Below are positions 12,539 to 20,638 of a DNA stretch of 20,697 nt, piece by piece; positions within the stretch are counted from its first letter, which is position 1, and each line of letters starts with the position of its first letter. The stretch comes from a virus. Under the pieces are notes generated by a model. The model was not told where the DNA came from. It made no database searches and saw only the letters and a program-made list of their open reading frames with translations. The DNA lies in the IMG/VR virus record IMGVR_UViG_3300034105_000238, positions 1 to 20,697 of that record; one strand, 5' to 3'. The translations under genes were made by a program, and so were the position numbers.

Positions 12539-15500
12539 ATGGCTAACATACCTTTATCGATTGCTGAAAAAGAATTTACTTTATCAGATGAAAACGGAAA
12601 AGAATTACCTGTAACATTACATGATGCAGATACCGCTTATACAAAGAAGGGTGTTAGACAACGTTTTGTAGGCATTGATGCTGCAGAAACCCCTAAGATA
12701 ACCCCCGTAGGGGGGTTTTCTGCAGGGTCTACGCTAGGTATTGCTCAGACAGAAGCCACTGCTCAAATTATTCGTGACTACGGATTTAATAAAAGAGTTG
12801 TTGTAGGCAAAGAAAGTTTTGGTGGAGATTTAATTGATCTTGAGAATGCACAAGGGGAAAGACTAAGTTCTTTTTTAACTAAAAATAGAATAGTACAACC
12901 TAGTGCAAACACAAGTGACGCAGATATGGTTAAACGTTCATGGCAAATGTTTCAAGATGCTATGAATACTTCTGATGTAGAAACTCCAATTCAAAAATCA
13001 AGACGTATTGTTGACTCTGTATTATCAGAAGGAACTATTGTAGGTAAGCCACAAGCTGATACTATTGAACAGTACCAAGATTACAAGTCAGCAACAAGCA
13101 ATTTAGGTTTAGCACAACAAGAAGCAAACATTCAAGCATTAAAAACTAGATTGTTATCCCCTAAAATTAATGAATTACAAAGACAAGAATTAACTCGTAA
13201 GTTATCTTCTGCTATGGATTTTTACCAAGCAAACCTTAATGCACCAAAAGATCTTTATAGAAGCTCCCTTGAAGGGGTTAACTTTAAAGGTCCATATGGT
13301 GTGCAAGGTGAAATGGAAAGATCATGGGACATTGGTATGCTTAATGTATCTAATTCTGCTGCTAATATTCTTGACTACATTGGTAACGTAACAGGCTCTA
13401 AAGAGCTTGAGTATGATGCTAAAGGTATGCTTAAGAAAAATGAAAGAGCAAAAAGATTAGTTGATACTAGGGCTGGTGATGTAGATATAACTGGTGGTAC
13501 TACCACTAGTCTTGATGATGTTGAAAAAGATTTCTCTAAAATATTTAGATTTATTGGTTCATCAACATTGCAATATGGCCCTCAAATGGGTGTAATGATT
13601 GCTGGATCTGTTACAGGTGGTGCTGCTGGTTTTGCTTTAGGTGGCCCTACTGGTGCTGCTGTTGGTTCTAGTATTGTACCTATGGCAATGGGTATTGGTG
13701 ATGTATATGGTGAAATGCCTGATGACGAAAAAGACCCATTAGCTGCTGCTGCAATTGGTAGTGTTGTTGGTATTATAGATAAACTTGGTTTACCAAAAGG
13801 TGCTATTAGAGGTGTAGACTTATTAACTAAAGCAGGTATTAGTAGTACTGCAACAAAGATTGCTGCTGCTAAAGGAATATCTGTTGATGAAGCTACTAAG
13901 CTATTACACAAAGAAGTATTACAATTAGGTAAAGACTATGCTATAGTTGCTAAGAGTGTTGCTGTAAATCAACTTAAAGGAAAAGAAAACTTAGCTAATT
14001 TGTTATTACAAATAACTAAAAATTCAGGTAAAGAATCTGCAACAGAAGCATTACAAGAAGCAATTCAATATGCTGGTGTTAGGGGTACAACTTCACTTGA
14101 CTTTGATTATAATGAATTGTATAATAGAACTAAAGAGGCTGCTGTAGTTGGTGGTTTATTAGGTGCTCAAGTTGGTACTCCAAGTGCTATGATGGACAGG
14201 TCTAATTTTAATTACCAGCTTAATATGCTTGCAGGAGTTGAAACAAAACCTTTAACTTCAAATGCTATGATGGAACAAGAAGAAATTAAACGTCATGGTA
14301 AAAAATTAAATGATGTAGAGTTAGCTGCTAAATTACGTAGCTATGCTGTTCCAGGTAGCACACCCCTTCCTTATTTAGATTTGTTAATTACTCCAGGAAC
14401 TAAACCAATTAGTCTTGCAGGAAGTTTTAAAGATCTTTTAATTAATGGTGGTTTGTTTTCTTCTGTTAGAGACAATGTATTAAGCCCATTTCTTAAATTC
14501 CAAGGTGGTCGGGAGATAGCTGGTTTGTTTGATGCAAGCTCTGTTAGGGGTGTTTATTCAGGCATGTCTGCTTTTAAACGTATACACAATATAGCTAACA
14601 GTGTTATGAATTCTTTTATGGTTGACTCTGATAAAAGAAGTTTATTTGGAACTACTAATAACAAAGATATAGGAACAAGGGTTCTTAACTCTTACACAAG
14701 TAATACAAATGACCCTGCATCTTTAGCTTATCGTCAAACATTAGACCAAATGGGTGAAGACTTAGCTAATCAATTAGATGACTTAGGAATAAATACTGGG
14801 TGGTCTTCTATTGATATTAGAAAACCAGATTATTTTTTAAAGAATCAATTAGTAGATCCTAATTTAGTTAGAGCTAATGTAACTGAGTTTATAGATACTA
14901 TTGAAAACAATTACAAGTCAAAAGGCATTACTACTTTAGGAACAATAAATAAAACTTATTTAAAAGATTTAGCAGACAGAATAACTGACAATTTAACCTA
15001 CAAAGAAATGAAAGAGTTAGCTGACCTAGGTATGTTAGATAATCCTGTATTAAATAAATTTAGATCTAAAGATGTAGAGCATAATGCTGTTAGAATGATT
15101 GAGATGATTTCAAGATCAGCAGTTAAGAACACTATCTTTGGTGCTAATGGGGAAGTAGTAGGTAATGGCATTAAAAAGATGTTAGATAGTAATGAGATTA
15201 CTGCAGAAGAAGCTTCAGAATTAGCGATGCATGTTAAAGAATTGATTGCTGGTTTTGATGGTACTCTTAATAGACCTAAGTCTCCTTTAATTAAAGGTGC
15301 AACAGAGAACTTAACTTTTGCTACTACAATGGTATACATGGATACATCTTTGTTTGCAAACTTATCTGAAATAGTTTATGGTGCTTTAGGATTATCTAAA
15401 GCAAACATTGTTAAATACTTTGGTTTAATTGCTAAAGAATTTGCTTCAGATGTTGCTGCTAAGTTTACTCAAGTAGGTAGTAAAATTTCAGGGGGTTTAA

Positions 15501-16513
15501 TTCCTTCTATAGAAGAAAAACAATTATCTAAAAATATATCTTTGTTACAATTAACAGGTCAATCTGGTAAAATGAATGACATTGCGTTTAATGTTGGTGC
15601 TAATATTACTAGCCAATCTAAACGTAATATGAGCAAATTAATGTTCAAGTTTAACTTAGTAGAGTCAGCAACTAATGCTGCTAGAGCTGCAAGAGGTGCT
15701 ATTGCTTGTGATGAAATTAATAATATGATTAGTATTATTGCAGAGTCACCTAACAATAACGATGCAACTAGATGGGCAAGAGATAGGTTAAGCTACTATA
15801 GAATGGACCCAGATGAGCTAGTTAATATTTATAATAGTGTAGGTGCTATATCATTAGATAAATTAGAATCAATATCTCCAGGTGATCCTATATTTAATAA
15901 GTTATCTGAACAATTAAACAATGGTATCACAAACTTTATTGATGAATTCTCTTCAAGACCAGAGCCAGGATCTACTGCTAAGATATTTGATGACCATAGG
16001 TTTGCTTTAATAACTCAATTCCAAAAGTTTACTTGGCATTTTACATCTAACGTTATCCCTCAATTATGGGGTATGTATATTAAACGTGGTAAGCCTGAGT
16101 ATACTTACTCTGCTTTCTCTTTAATGATTCTAGCCTTTGCAACAGCATATGCAGGATTATATCTTAAGAGTATGCTTAGAGGTGAAGAAGAAGAAGATGA
16201 TGAAAAGAAACTAACTAAGAGATTAGGACAAGCTGCTAGTTACGCTTCTAGCTCTGCACAAATAGATATGCTTAATAAAATAAGCAGTGCAACAGAAACA
16301 AGAGCTGATGGGTCTCTCAAGACTAACCCATTCAAAACCTTATTAAGTCAATCACCATCACTAAACTTAGGTTATAGTTCTGGTAAAGATGCTTATAAGA
16401 TCGCTACCGAGGAAGGCCAAGCCGATTTAAAGGCAAAGTCTAACTTGATCCGTAGAGTTCCTGTGTTTGGGGAAATCCCAGCAATTAGGAACATGTATGA
16501 AAAGGAAAAATAA
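12539..16513 (+). CDS. Giant ejection protein (gp16-like) with N-terminal staphylococcal-nuclease-like domain
   Basis: The protein has 1324 residues. AAGGA at 12528-12532 supports the start. Residues ~25-125 resemble the staphylococcal/thermonuclease (SNase) fold: D29-A-D31-T32 matches D-G-D-T, and R42-x4-D47-x2-E50 matches SNase R35, D40 and E43 in exact spacing. ESFGGDLIDLEN (92-103) aligns with the D-x-x-G-R region but has Gly where the second catalytic Arg should be. A Gly/Ala-rich hydrophobic stretch at about 350-390 (VMIAGSVTGGAAGFALGGPT), ESATEALQEAIQYAG at about 499-513, and a C-terminal membrane helix at about 1190-1212 (before an acidic EEEEDDEKK) suit a protein that crosses or lines membranes, like T7 gp16. 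The remainder is unassigned. Nuclease activity is not established. Confidence 0.65.
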   Translation: MANIPLSIAEKEFTLSDENGKELPVTLHDADTAYTKKGVRQRFVGIDAAETPKITPVGGFSAGSTLGIAQTEATAQIIRDYGFNKRVVVGKESFGGDLIDLENAQGERLSSFLTKNRIVQPSANTSDADMVKRSWQMFQDAMNTSDVETPIQKSRRIVDSVLSEGTIVGKPQADTIEQYQDYKSATSNLGLAQQEANIQALKTRLLSPKINELQRQELTRKLSSAMDFYQANLNAPKDLYRSSLEGVNFKGPYGVQGEMERSWDIGMLNVSNSAANILDYIGNVTGSKELEYDAKGMLKKNERAKRLVDTRAGDVDITGGTTTSLDDVEKDFSKIFRFIGSSTLQYGPQMGVMIAGSVTGGAAGFALGGPTGAAVGSSIVPMAMGIGDVYGEMPDDEKDPLAAAAIGSVVGIIDKLGLPKGAIRGVDLLTKAGISSTATKIAAAKGISVDEATKLLHKEVLQLGKDYAIVAKSVAVNQLKGKENLANLLLQITKNSGKESATEALQEAIQYAGVRGTTSLDFDYNELYNRTKEAAVVGGLLGAQVGTPSAMMDRSNFNYQLNMLAGVETKPLTSNAMMEQEEIKRHGKKLNDVELAAKLRSYAVPGSTPLPYLDLLITPGTKPISLAGSFKDLLINGGLFSSVRDNVLSPFLKFQGGREIAGLFDASSVRGVYSGMSAFKRIHNIANSVMNSFMVDSDKRSLFGTTNNKDIGTRVLNSYTSNTNDPASLAYRQTLDQMGEDLANQLDDLGINTGWSSIDIRKPDYFLKNQLVDPNLVRANVTEFIDTIENNYKSKGITTLGTINKTYLKDLADRITDNLTYKEMKELADLGMLDNPVLNKFRSKDVEHNAVRMIEMISRSAVKNTIFGANGEVVGNGIKKMLDSNEITAEEASELAMHVKELIAGFDGTLNRPKSPLIKGATENLTFATTMVYMDTSLFANLSEIVYGALGLSKANIVKYFGLIAKEFASDVAAKFTQVGSKISGGLIPSIEEKQLSKNISLLQLTGQSGKMNDIAFNVGANITSQSKRNMSKLMFKFNLVESATNAARAARGAIACDEINNMISIIAESPNNNDATRWARDRLSYYRMDPDELVNIYNSVGAISLDKLESISPGDPIFNKLSEQLNNGITNFIDEFSSRPEPGSTAKIFDDHRFALITQFQKFTWHFTSNVIPQLWGMYIKRGKPEYTYSAFSLMILAFATAYAGLYLKSMLRGEEEEDDEKKLTKRLGQAASYASSSAQIDMLNKISSATETRADGSLKTNPFKTLLSQSPSLNLGYSSGKDAYKIATEEGQADLKAKSNLIRRVPVFGEIPAIRNMYEKEK
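12681..12725 (+). repeat. 45-bp GC-rich palindrome with terminator-like hairpin inside the coding region
   Basis: Outer arms CTGCAGAAA (12681-12689) and TTTCTGCAG (12717-12725) are perfect inverse complements. Between them AACCCCC (12700-12706) pairs with GGGGGTT (12711-12717) around a GTAG loop, and TTTT follows. An alternative pairing uses CCCCTA (12690-12695) with TAGGGG (12708-12713). The codons include Glu50 of the nuclease-like domain. The hairpin has the form of an intrinsic terminator, with a short T run. Confidence 0.8.
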
Positions 16514-19500
16514 ATGGCATTATCTAAGTTTAGACCTTCAGCAGGTCCACTATCAGGCGCTAATGTAGAACCTGCTTTAGTACCAGAGTCAGTTCAAGAA
16601 CAAATTGAAACTAATCCTATACCTCAATCAATGAGGTTAGTCCAGCCAGGCATTGGTGCTACTGCTCTTAATAGAGCGCCATTAGAACCAGGAGCAGTAC
16701 CAAGATCAGAGTTAACTCAATTACCAGAGTATACTGTACAAGATGTAGCAACTGATAATGAGTTTGGTCCTACAGATTTAACTGCGGAAACTATTCCTGT
16801 AGATGCTACACAACAAATGGTTGATGTAGAAGAACAAGCTTTTAAATATGCTGAACCTACTATTGCACCTGACTTCTCTAGTCCTGATAACGCTTATGCA
16901 ACTATGCAAACAGCTATTGAGGATTTAGGTCCAACGTACCAAGCCTTTAATGTAGCAGATCAAAAGAGTATTAAGTTTAAAGATGATGAAGGTTCAGAAG
17001 CTATTGCTGTATCAAACTATGCAAATGCTTTTGCAAAACCCTTACTTAACGAAGAAGGTATTTGGGCTAATGAAACTTTAGCTAACATGACAGAGAGTAG
17101 TCTAGGTATTAATGCTCAGAATGCTAATGCTCTTGGTGGAGCTTTAATGCTTACTGCTGTTAGCGCATTAAGTGATGTTCAGAAAAGAAAATACAAACAA
17201 TTTATTGAAGATAAAAAATCTGGAATGATTGAAGGGGAATATGATACTTACATTGGTAAGAACTTATCAGCTTCTTCTGAAGATATAGGTGCTGACTTCC
17301 AAGAGGTAGTTGCTGCAAGTAACAATGCACCTACAGAACAACCTGTTATGCAAGGGTTTGTTGCAGATATCCAAGATAAGTTAGGTAAAAACTTTTCTCA
17401 GCCTAATACTCCTGGCGGTAGATATGCACCCAGAAATGTACCAAGAGAAGTAGCTCAGGCGCATGCTTATCAGATGTACAAAGATGGTTACTATGTTATT
17501 AAAAAAGATAAGTATGGAACTTACTATCCTATTCTTACTAGCAAAGGTGAAGAGTTAGTATCTGATGTACGCCATATGGCATCTGTATATGATGTAAAAT
17601 TACGTCATATGAATATTAATGAACCATTAATTCTTTCTCAAAGTAACCCTGCTGTTAACAATGCTTTAGCGGGTAAAGGTTCTCAATACATTTCTAAAGA
17701 TGGTAGAGTCTTAGATGGTAAGATGAACATTATTGATGCAGCTATTAATATGCTTAATGCCGTACCAGTAAGAATTAACGTTGGAGCAGCTAGCGTTCTT
17801 GCTCAAATGGCAAGTGATGCTTTTCCAATAAACCCTGAAACAGGTTTAGAAATGGGAACCGCAAGGTTCACTGAGAATGGTGCTTATATTCAAGATAACA
17901 GCACAATGTTTTCTAATGCTCCTTTTAATTATAGCAATGAAACAATGGTAATACCTAATGCTTATTCTAATAGTGTGTTTGCTAAAACAATGGCAGACTT
18001 ATCTTTAGATAAAGTAAAAGAAAAAGTAAAAGAATTAGTTGAAGATAATGTATCTCCAGGAGAGATAAGTGCTATTGTATCTGACATTAATGAAAAGAAA
18101 ATAACTCAGGTGTACAAACATATTAACCAATATATTGGTGGTAATGTATCAAGAGGTAACAGATTTAATTTATTAAAGCGATCTGACTCTACTAATCGTA
18201 TGTTTCCAATGGCAACAGATATTAACGTAACTAACCATTCAGGAACTATTAGACCTGCTACAGAGTTTGGTGTTAAGTATTCTGCAACTGTACCTATGGG
18301 TATGGGTAACACAGTACTACGTGCAAAGGATTTAAGTAAACGAGTGTTTGTTGATGCTGTAAAAGGTAAGACAGGTATTAGTTTAGGTGTAGCTGTTAAT
18401 GATGCTTTGTGGTCATTACCTAAATCAGATCGAGTATTGCTAGATGCTTATTACCAGATAGCAAAAATAGCTGATGACTTTGGATTGTTAAAAATAGATG
18501 GTAACAGACCTACACCACATGATTTTATTATGGCACTTGACAGAGACACTTTTGAAAAGGTAGCTTCATATGGTAGCGTTTTTAAATCTTGGACTGAAGG
18601 AAATCTTCCTACAAGTAATAGTGTTGCTAACTTACCTCCAGCATTTAACAACGAACTAAGTAAATTCTTTGCTAAGAAAGAATGGGGACCAAGAATGTCT
18701 AATGCTATGATGGCTAAAGATATTCTAGATGCTTCTAAGAATGGTGGTGTTGTTCAATTAGCTGCTACTATTGAGACAGATGCTTCTCAATCTAATGCTG
18801 CTATTATTTCTTTGTTAATTGGTGACTTAAAAATTGCTAACATTTTAGGTATGTACCTTGGTCCTGATGAAGCGTTTGCTCAAGACAGAGAGACATACAA
18901 AGACCTTCGTGGATTAGTAACATCTAGCTTAGATGAAGATATTGATTTAACTATGACTGGTCCTGATGAGCAAATCAAAAAGGCAGCTATAAGTAAATTC
19001 TTAAATGAAGCTCGTGTTATTCATGGAAGTGCTTTTGATAAGATGTATGCAAGAGGTATTGTTGTTGCTGGTTTGTATGGTAAACATGCTGAGTATATGT
19101 TTACTGAAGTTGAAAACATGTTAGCATCTATTGGTTTAAGTGATAAGCTAGACAAAGTAGAATCATTGTATGACTCTAGACAAGAAATGTTAGAAGATGT
19201 TTCATCTATATATGCAACATCTATGAAGAAACATTTAGCTAATCTTCAAGGCTGGCAAAAAATAACTTCATCTATTGCTTCTTTAAAAGCAGCATTTAAT
19301 GGTTCTACAGAAGTAAAATCTTTTGGTAACACAACTGTTGAACTTGGAACTAGTTATGCTACCCTATTAGATGACGAATCTAATACTGTTAAAAAGATTT
19401 TAGGATTACCTGAAGAACTAGGTTCTATGTCTGGTATGGCTAACAACCTAAGTGCTACAGGTGATGTTCAAAAACCTTTAGCAGACATTCGTTCTATGAA

Positions 19501-20341
19501 AGCTAGATTAGAAGAAGTTAATTTAAATATTGATGATGTATTAGATCAGATATATACTTATGCTTTTCCAGGAGATAAAGCACGTAAGGCAATGCCTGTT
19601 GTGTTGATTCAATCAGGTGATGCATACGAGATGGCTTCATCTTATATTTATGCTAATCAGAAAAATAAAGATGATGAGCCTTTGAATATGTTAGGTATTC
19701 ATGATGCTCAGATTACAGCACCTGGTTCTACATTGTTAATGTATAACGCTTACAATAATATTTCTACTTATATATTAGCAAAAGAAGGTAGACCTCTATT
19801 ACAATCTTTAAAAGAATCTTATAATGAAGATTATAAGAATGCTATGGCTGACATTAAAAAAGCTGGTAAAGCAAACATAGGCACTCTTGGTAAATACAAG
19901 TCAATGGGTGGTTACTTTGATAAGATATATGTTGGATCTCACTTTATTCCTAGAGATGTAAAGAGAGGTAGACCTGATTTAAACCCAGAGTATACTAAAG
20001 TATCTAAAGAATACAATGACAAAGTATTAGATTTAGCTATGACATTTGGATGGAAACCTCCAACTAAACGTAATAAAGATGATAGATCAAACCTAATGGT
20101 TACTCCAAGAGAGTTTGAATTACTATCTAGACTACTTGAAATACATAATGGATGGGCTGCAAAAGGAGAATCTACTTTCCCAGAGTTAGATGCTATTGCC
20201 TCTAAATATAAACAAAAAACTAAAATGAATTTCAATTATGCAAATCGTAATCTAAAGAAATATAATAATTTCTTAGGTGCAAATGATGTAATAGTTGATC
20301 AAATGAAATCTAATAAAAACTTTATTGTTAACTCTAAGTAA
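16514..20341 (+). CDS. Single-subunit (T7/N4-type) RNA polymerase, probably virion-packaged
   Basis: The protein has 1275 residues and starts directly after the stop of the ejection protein, with AAAGGA at 16501-16506. Four motifs of phage single-subunit RNA polymerases appear in order. First, D558-S-T-N561-R562 matches D-x-x-G-R. Second, motif A TDASQSNAAIISLLIGD has catalytic Asp756 (T7 D-G-S-C-S-G). Third, motif B is K843-x3-R847-x7-Y855-G856, against T7 R627-x3-K631-x7-Y639-G640. Fourth, motif C GIHDAQITAPGS has His1063 and catalytic Asp1064 (T7 H-D-S). A-to-B spacing is 91 residues (94 in T7). A family A DNA polymerase fits less well: no ELR after motif A, no FG in motif B, no HDE. The first ~150 residues are Pro-rich and flexible. 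N4 packages such an enzyme; packaging here is inferred from location. Confidence 0.72.
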   Translation: MALSKFRPSAGPLSGANVEPALVPESVQEQIETNPIPQSMRLVQPGIGATALNRAPLEPGAVPRSELTQLPEYTVQDVATDNEFGPTDLTAETIPVDATQQMVDVEEQAFKYAEPTIAPDFSSPDNAYATMQTAIEDLGPTYQAFNVADQKSIKFKDDEGSEAIAVSNYANAFAKPLLNEEGIWANETLANMTESSLGINAQNANALGGALMLTAVSALSDVQKRKYKQFIEDKKSGMIEGEYDTYIGKNLSASSEDIGADFQEVVAASNNAPTEQPVMQGFVADIQDKLGKNFSQPNTPGGRYAPRNVPREVAQAHAYQMYKDGYYVIKKDKYGTYYPILTSKGEELVSDVRHMASVYDVKLRHMNINEPLILSQSNPAVNNALAGKGSQYISKDGRVLDGKMNIIDAAINMLNAVPVRINVGAASVLAQMASDAFPINPETGLEMGTARFTENGAYIQDNSTMFSNAPFNYSNETMVIPNAYSNSVFAKTMADLSLDKVKEKVKELVEDNVSPGEISAIVSDINEKKITQVYKHINQYIGGNVSRGNRFNLLKRSDSTNRMFPMATDINVTNHSGTIRPATEFGVKYSATVPMGMGNTVLRAKDLSKRVFVDAVKGKTGISLGVAVNDALWSLPKSDRVLLDAYYQIAKIADDFGLLKIDGNRPTPHDFIMALDRDTFEKVASYGSVFKSWTEGNLPTSNSVANLPPAFNNELSKFFAKKEWGPRMSNAMMAKDILDASKNGGVVQLAATIETDASQSNAAIISLLIGDLKIANILGMYLGPDEAFAQDRETYKDLRGLVTSSLDEDIDLTMTGPDEQIKKAAISKFLNEARVIHGSAFDKMYARGIVVAGLYGKHAEYMFTEVENMLASIGLSDKLDKVESLYDSRQEMLEDVSSIYATSMKKHLANLQGWQKITSSIASLKAAFNGSTEVKSFGNTTVELGTSYATLLDDESNTVKKILGLPEELGSMSGMANNLSATGDVQKPLADIRSMKARLEEVNLNIDDVLDQIYTYAFPGDKARKAMPVVLIQSGDAYEMASSYIYANQKNKDDEPLNMLGIHDAQITAPGSTLLMYNAYNNISTYILAKEGRPLLQSLKESYNEDYKNAMADIKKAGKANIGTLGKYKSMGGYFDKIYVGSHFIPRDVKRGRPDLNPEYTKVSKEYNDKVLDLAMTFGWKPPTKRNKDDRSNLMVTPREFELLSRLLEIHNGWAAKGESTFPELDAIASKYKQKTKMNFNYANRNLKKYNNFLGANDVIVDQMKSNKNFIVNSK

Positions 20342-20350
20342 ACAAATTAA

Positions 20351-20386
20351 AAACCCCTACTAGGAATAATCCTAATAGGGGTTTTT
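20351..20386 (+). terminator. Strong bidirectional intrinsic terminator
   Basis: AAACCCCTACTAGGA (20351-20365), an ATAA loop (20366-20369) and TCCTAATAGGGGTTT (20370-20384) form a near-perfect stem with one internal mismatch, followed by a T run and flanked by A on the other side. It lies ten bases after the + strand operon and directly at the stop of the convergent - strand gene, so it should stop transcription from both sides. Each arm contains CCTANTAGG. Confidence 0.92.
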
Positions 20387-20638
20387 TTATTTCTTAATAC
20401 TTTCTGCGCCTTTAACAGCATCAGCATAATGCTTATCAGCAATACTTCGGGCTTGTCCTTCTGAGTAACCTGCCTTTAATAAGTCACTTACATTCTCTTG
20501 CCTAATAGCTTGTCTTAAAGCTTCATTAATAGAAGGGGTGTATGCTAATGAACTATCAATACCATATCGGTGGCATAGCTCAAGGTCATCAGTGTCACCA
20601 CCCATTTGAGCGTCATAGTTATAGTTCTTCTGGTTCAT
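20387..20638 (-). CDS. Small protein of unknown function, convergent to the virion operon
   Basis: The protein has 83 residues on the minus strand. On that strand AGAGGAG lies a few bases before the ATG (GAGGAG at 20645-20650), an excellent ribosome binding site. The start also overlaps the stop of an upstream minus-strand gene as ATGA. The sequence has CHRYGIDSSLAYTPSINEAL in its middle and ENVSDLLKAGYSEGQARSIA toward the end, and looks helical, with no membrane segment and no recognised catalytic motif. The L-x-x-A-G-Y-S-E-x-Q-A-x-x-I-A phrase resembles short UBA-like three-helix turns, but I would not assign it. It shares the terminator at 20351-20386 with the virion operon. The function is unknown. 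Confidence 0.7.
   Translation of the reverse strand: MNQKNYNYDAQMGGDTDDLELCHRYGIDSSLAYTPSINEALRQAIRQENVSDLLKAGYSEGQARSIADKHYADAVKGAESIKK

Noticed and set aside
12681-12725. Palindrome as an inserted mobile element
   Set aside because: Removing it between the CTGCAG copies would delete the catalytic Glu of the nuclease-like domain, so the codons look native. It is kept as a structural finding, not called a mobile element.
18779-19705. Family A DNA polymerase as the identity of the 1275-residue protein
   Set aside because: Motif A lacks E-L-R after D-x-S-Q, motif B lacks the F-G before x-x-Y-G, motif C is H-D-A and not H-D-E, and no exonuclease domain is seen. The D-x-S-x-S and D-x-x-[GN]-R pattern fits RNA polymerase better.
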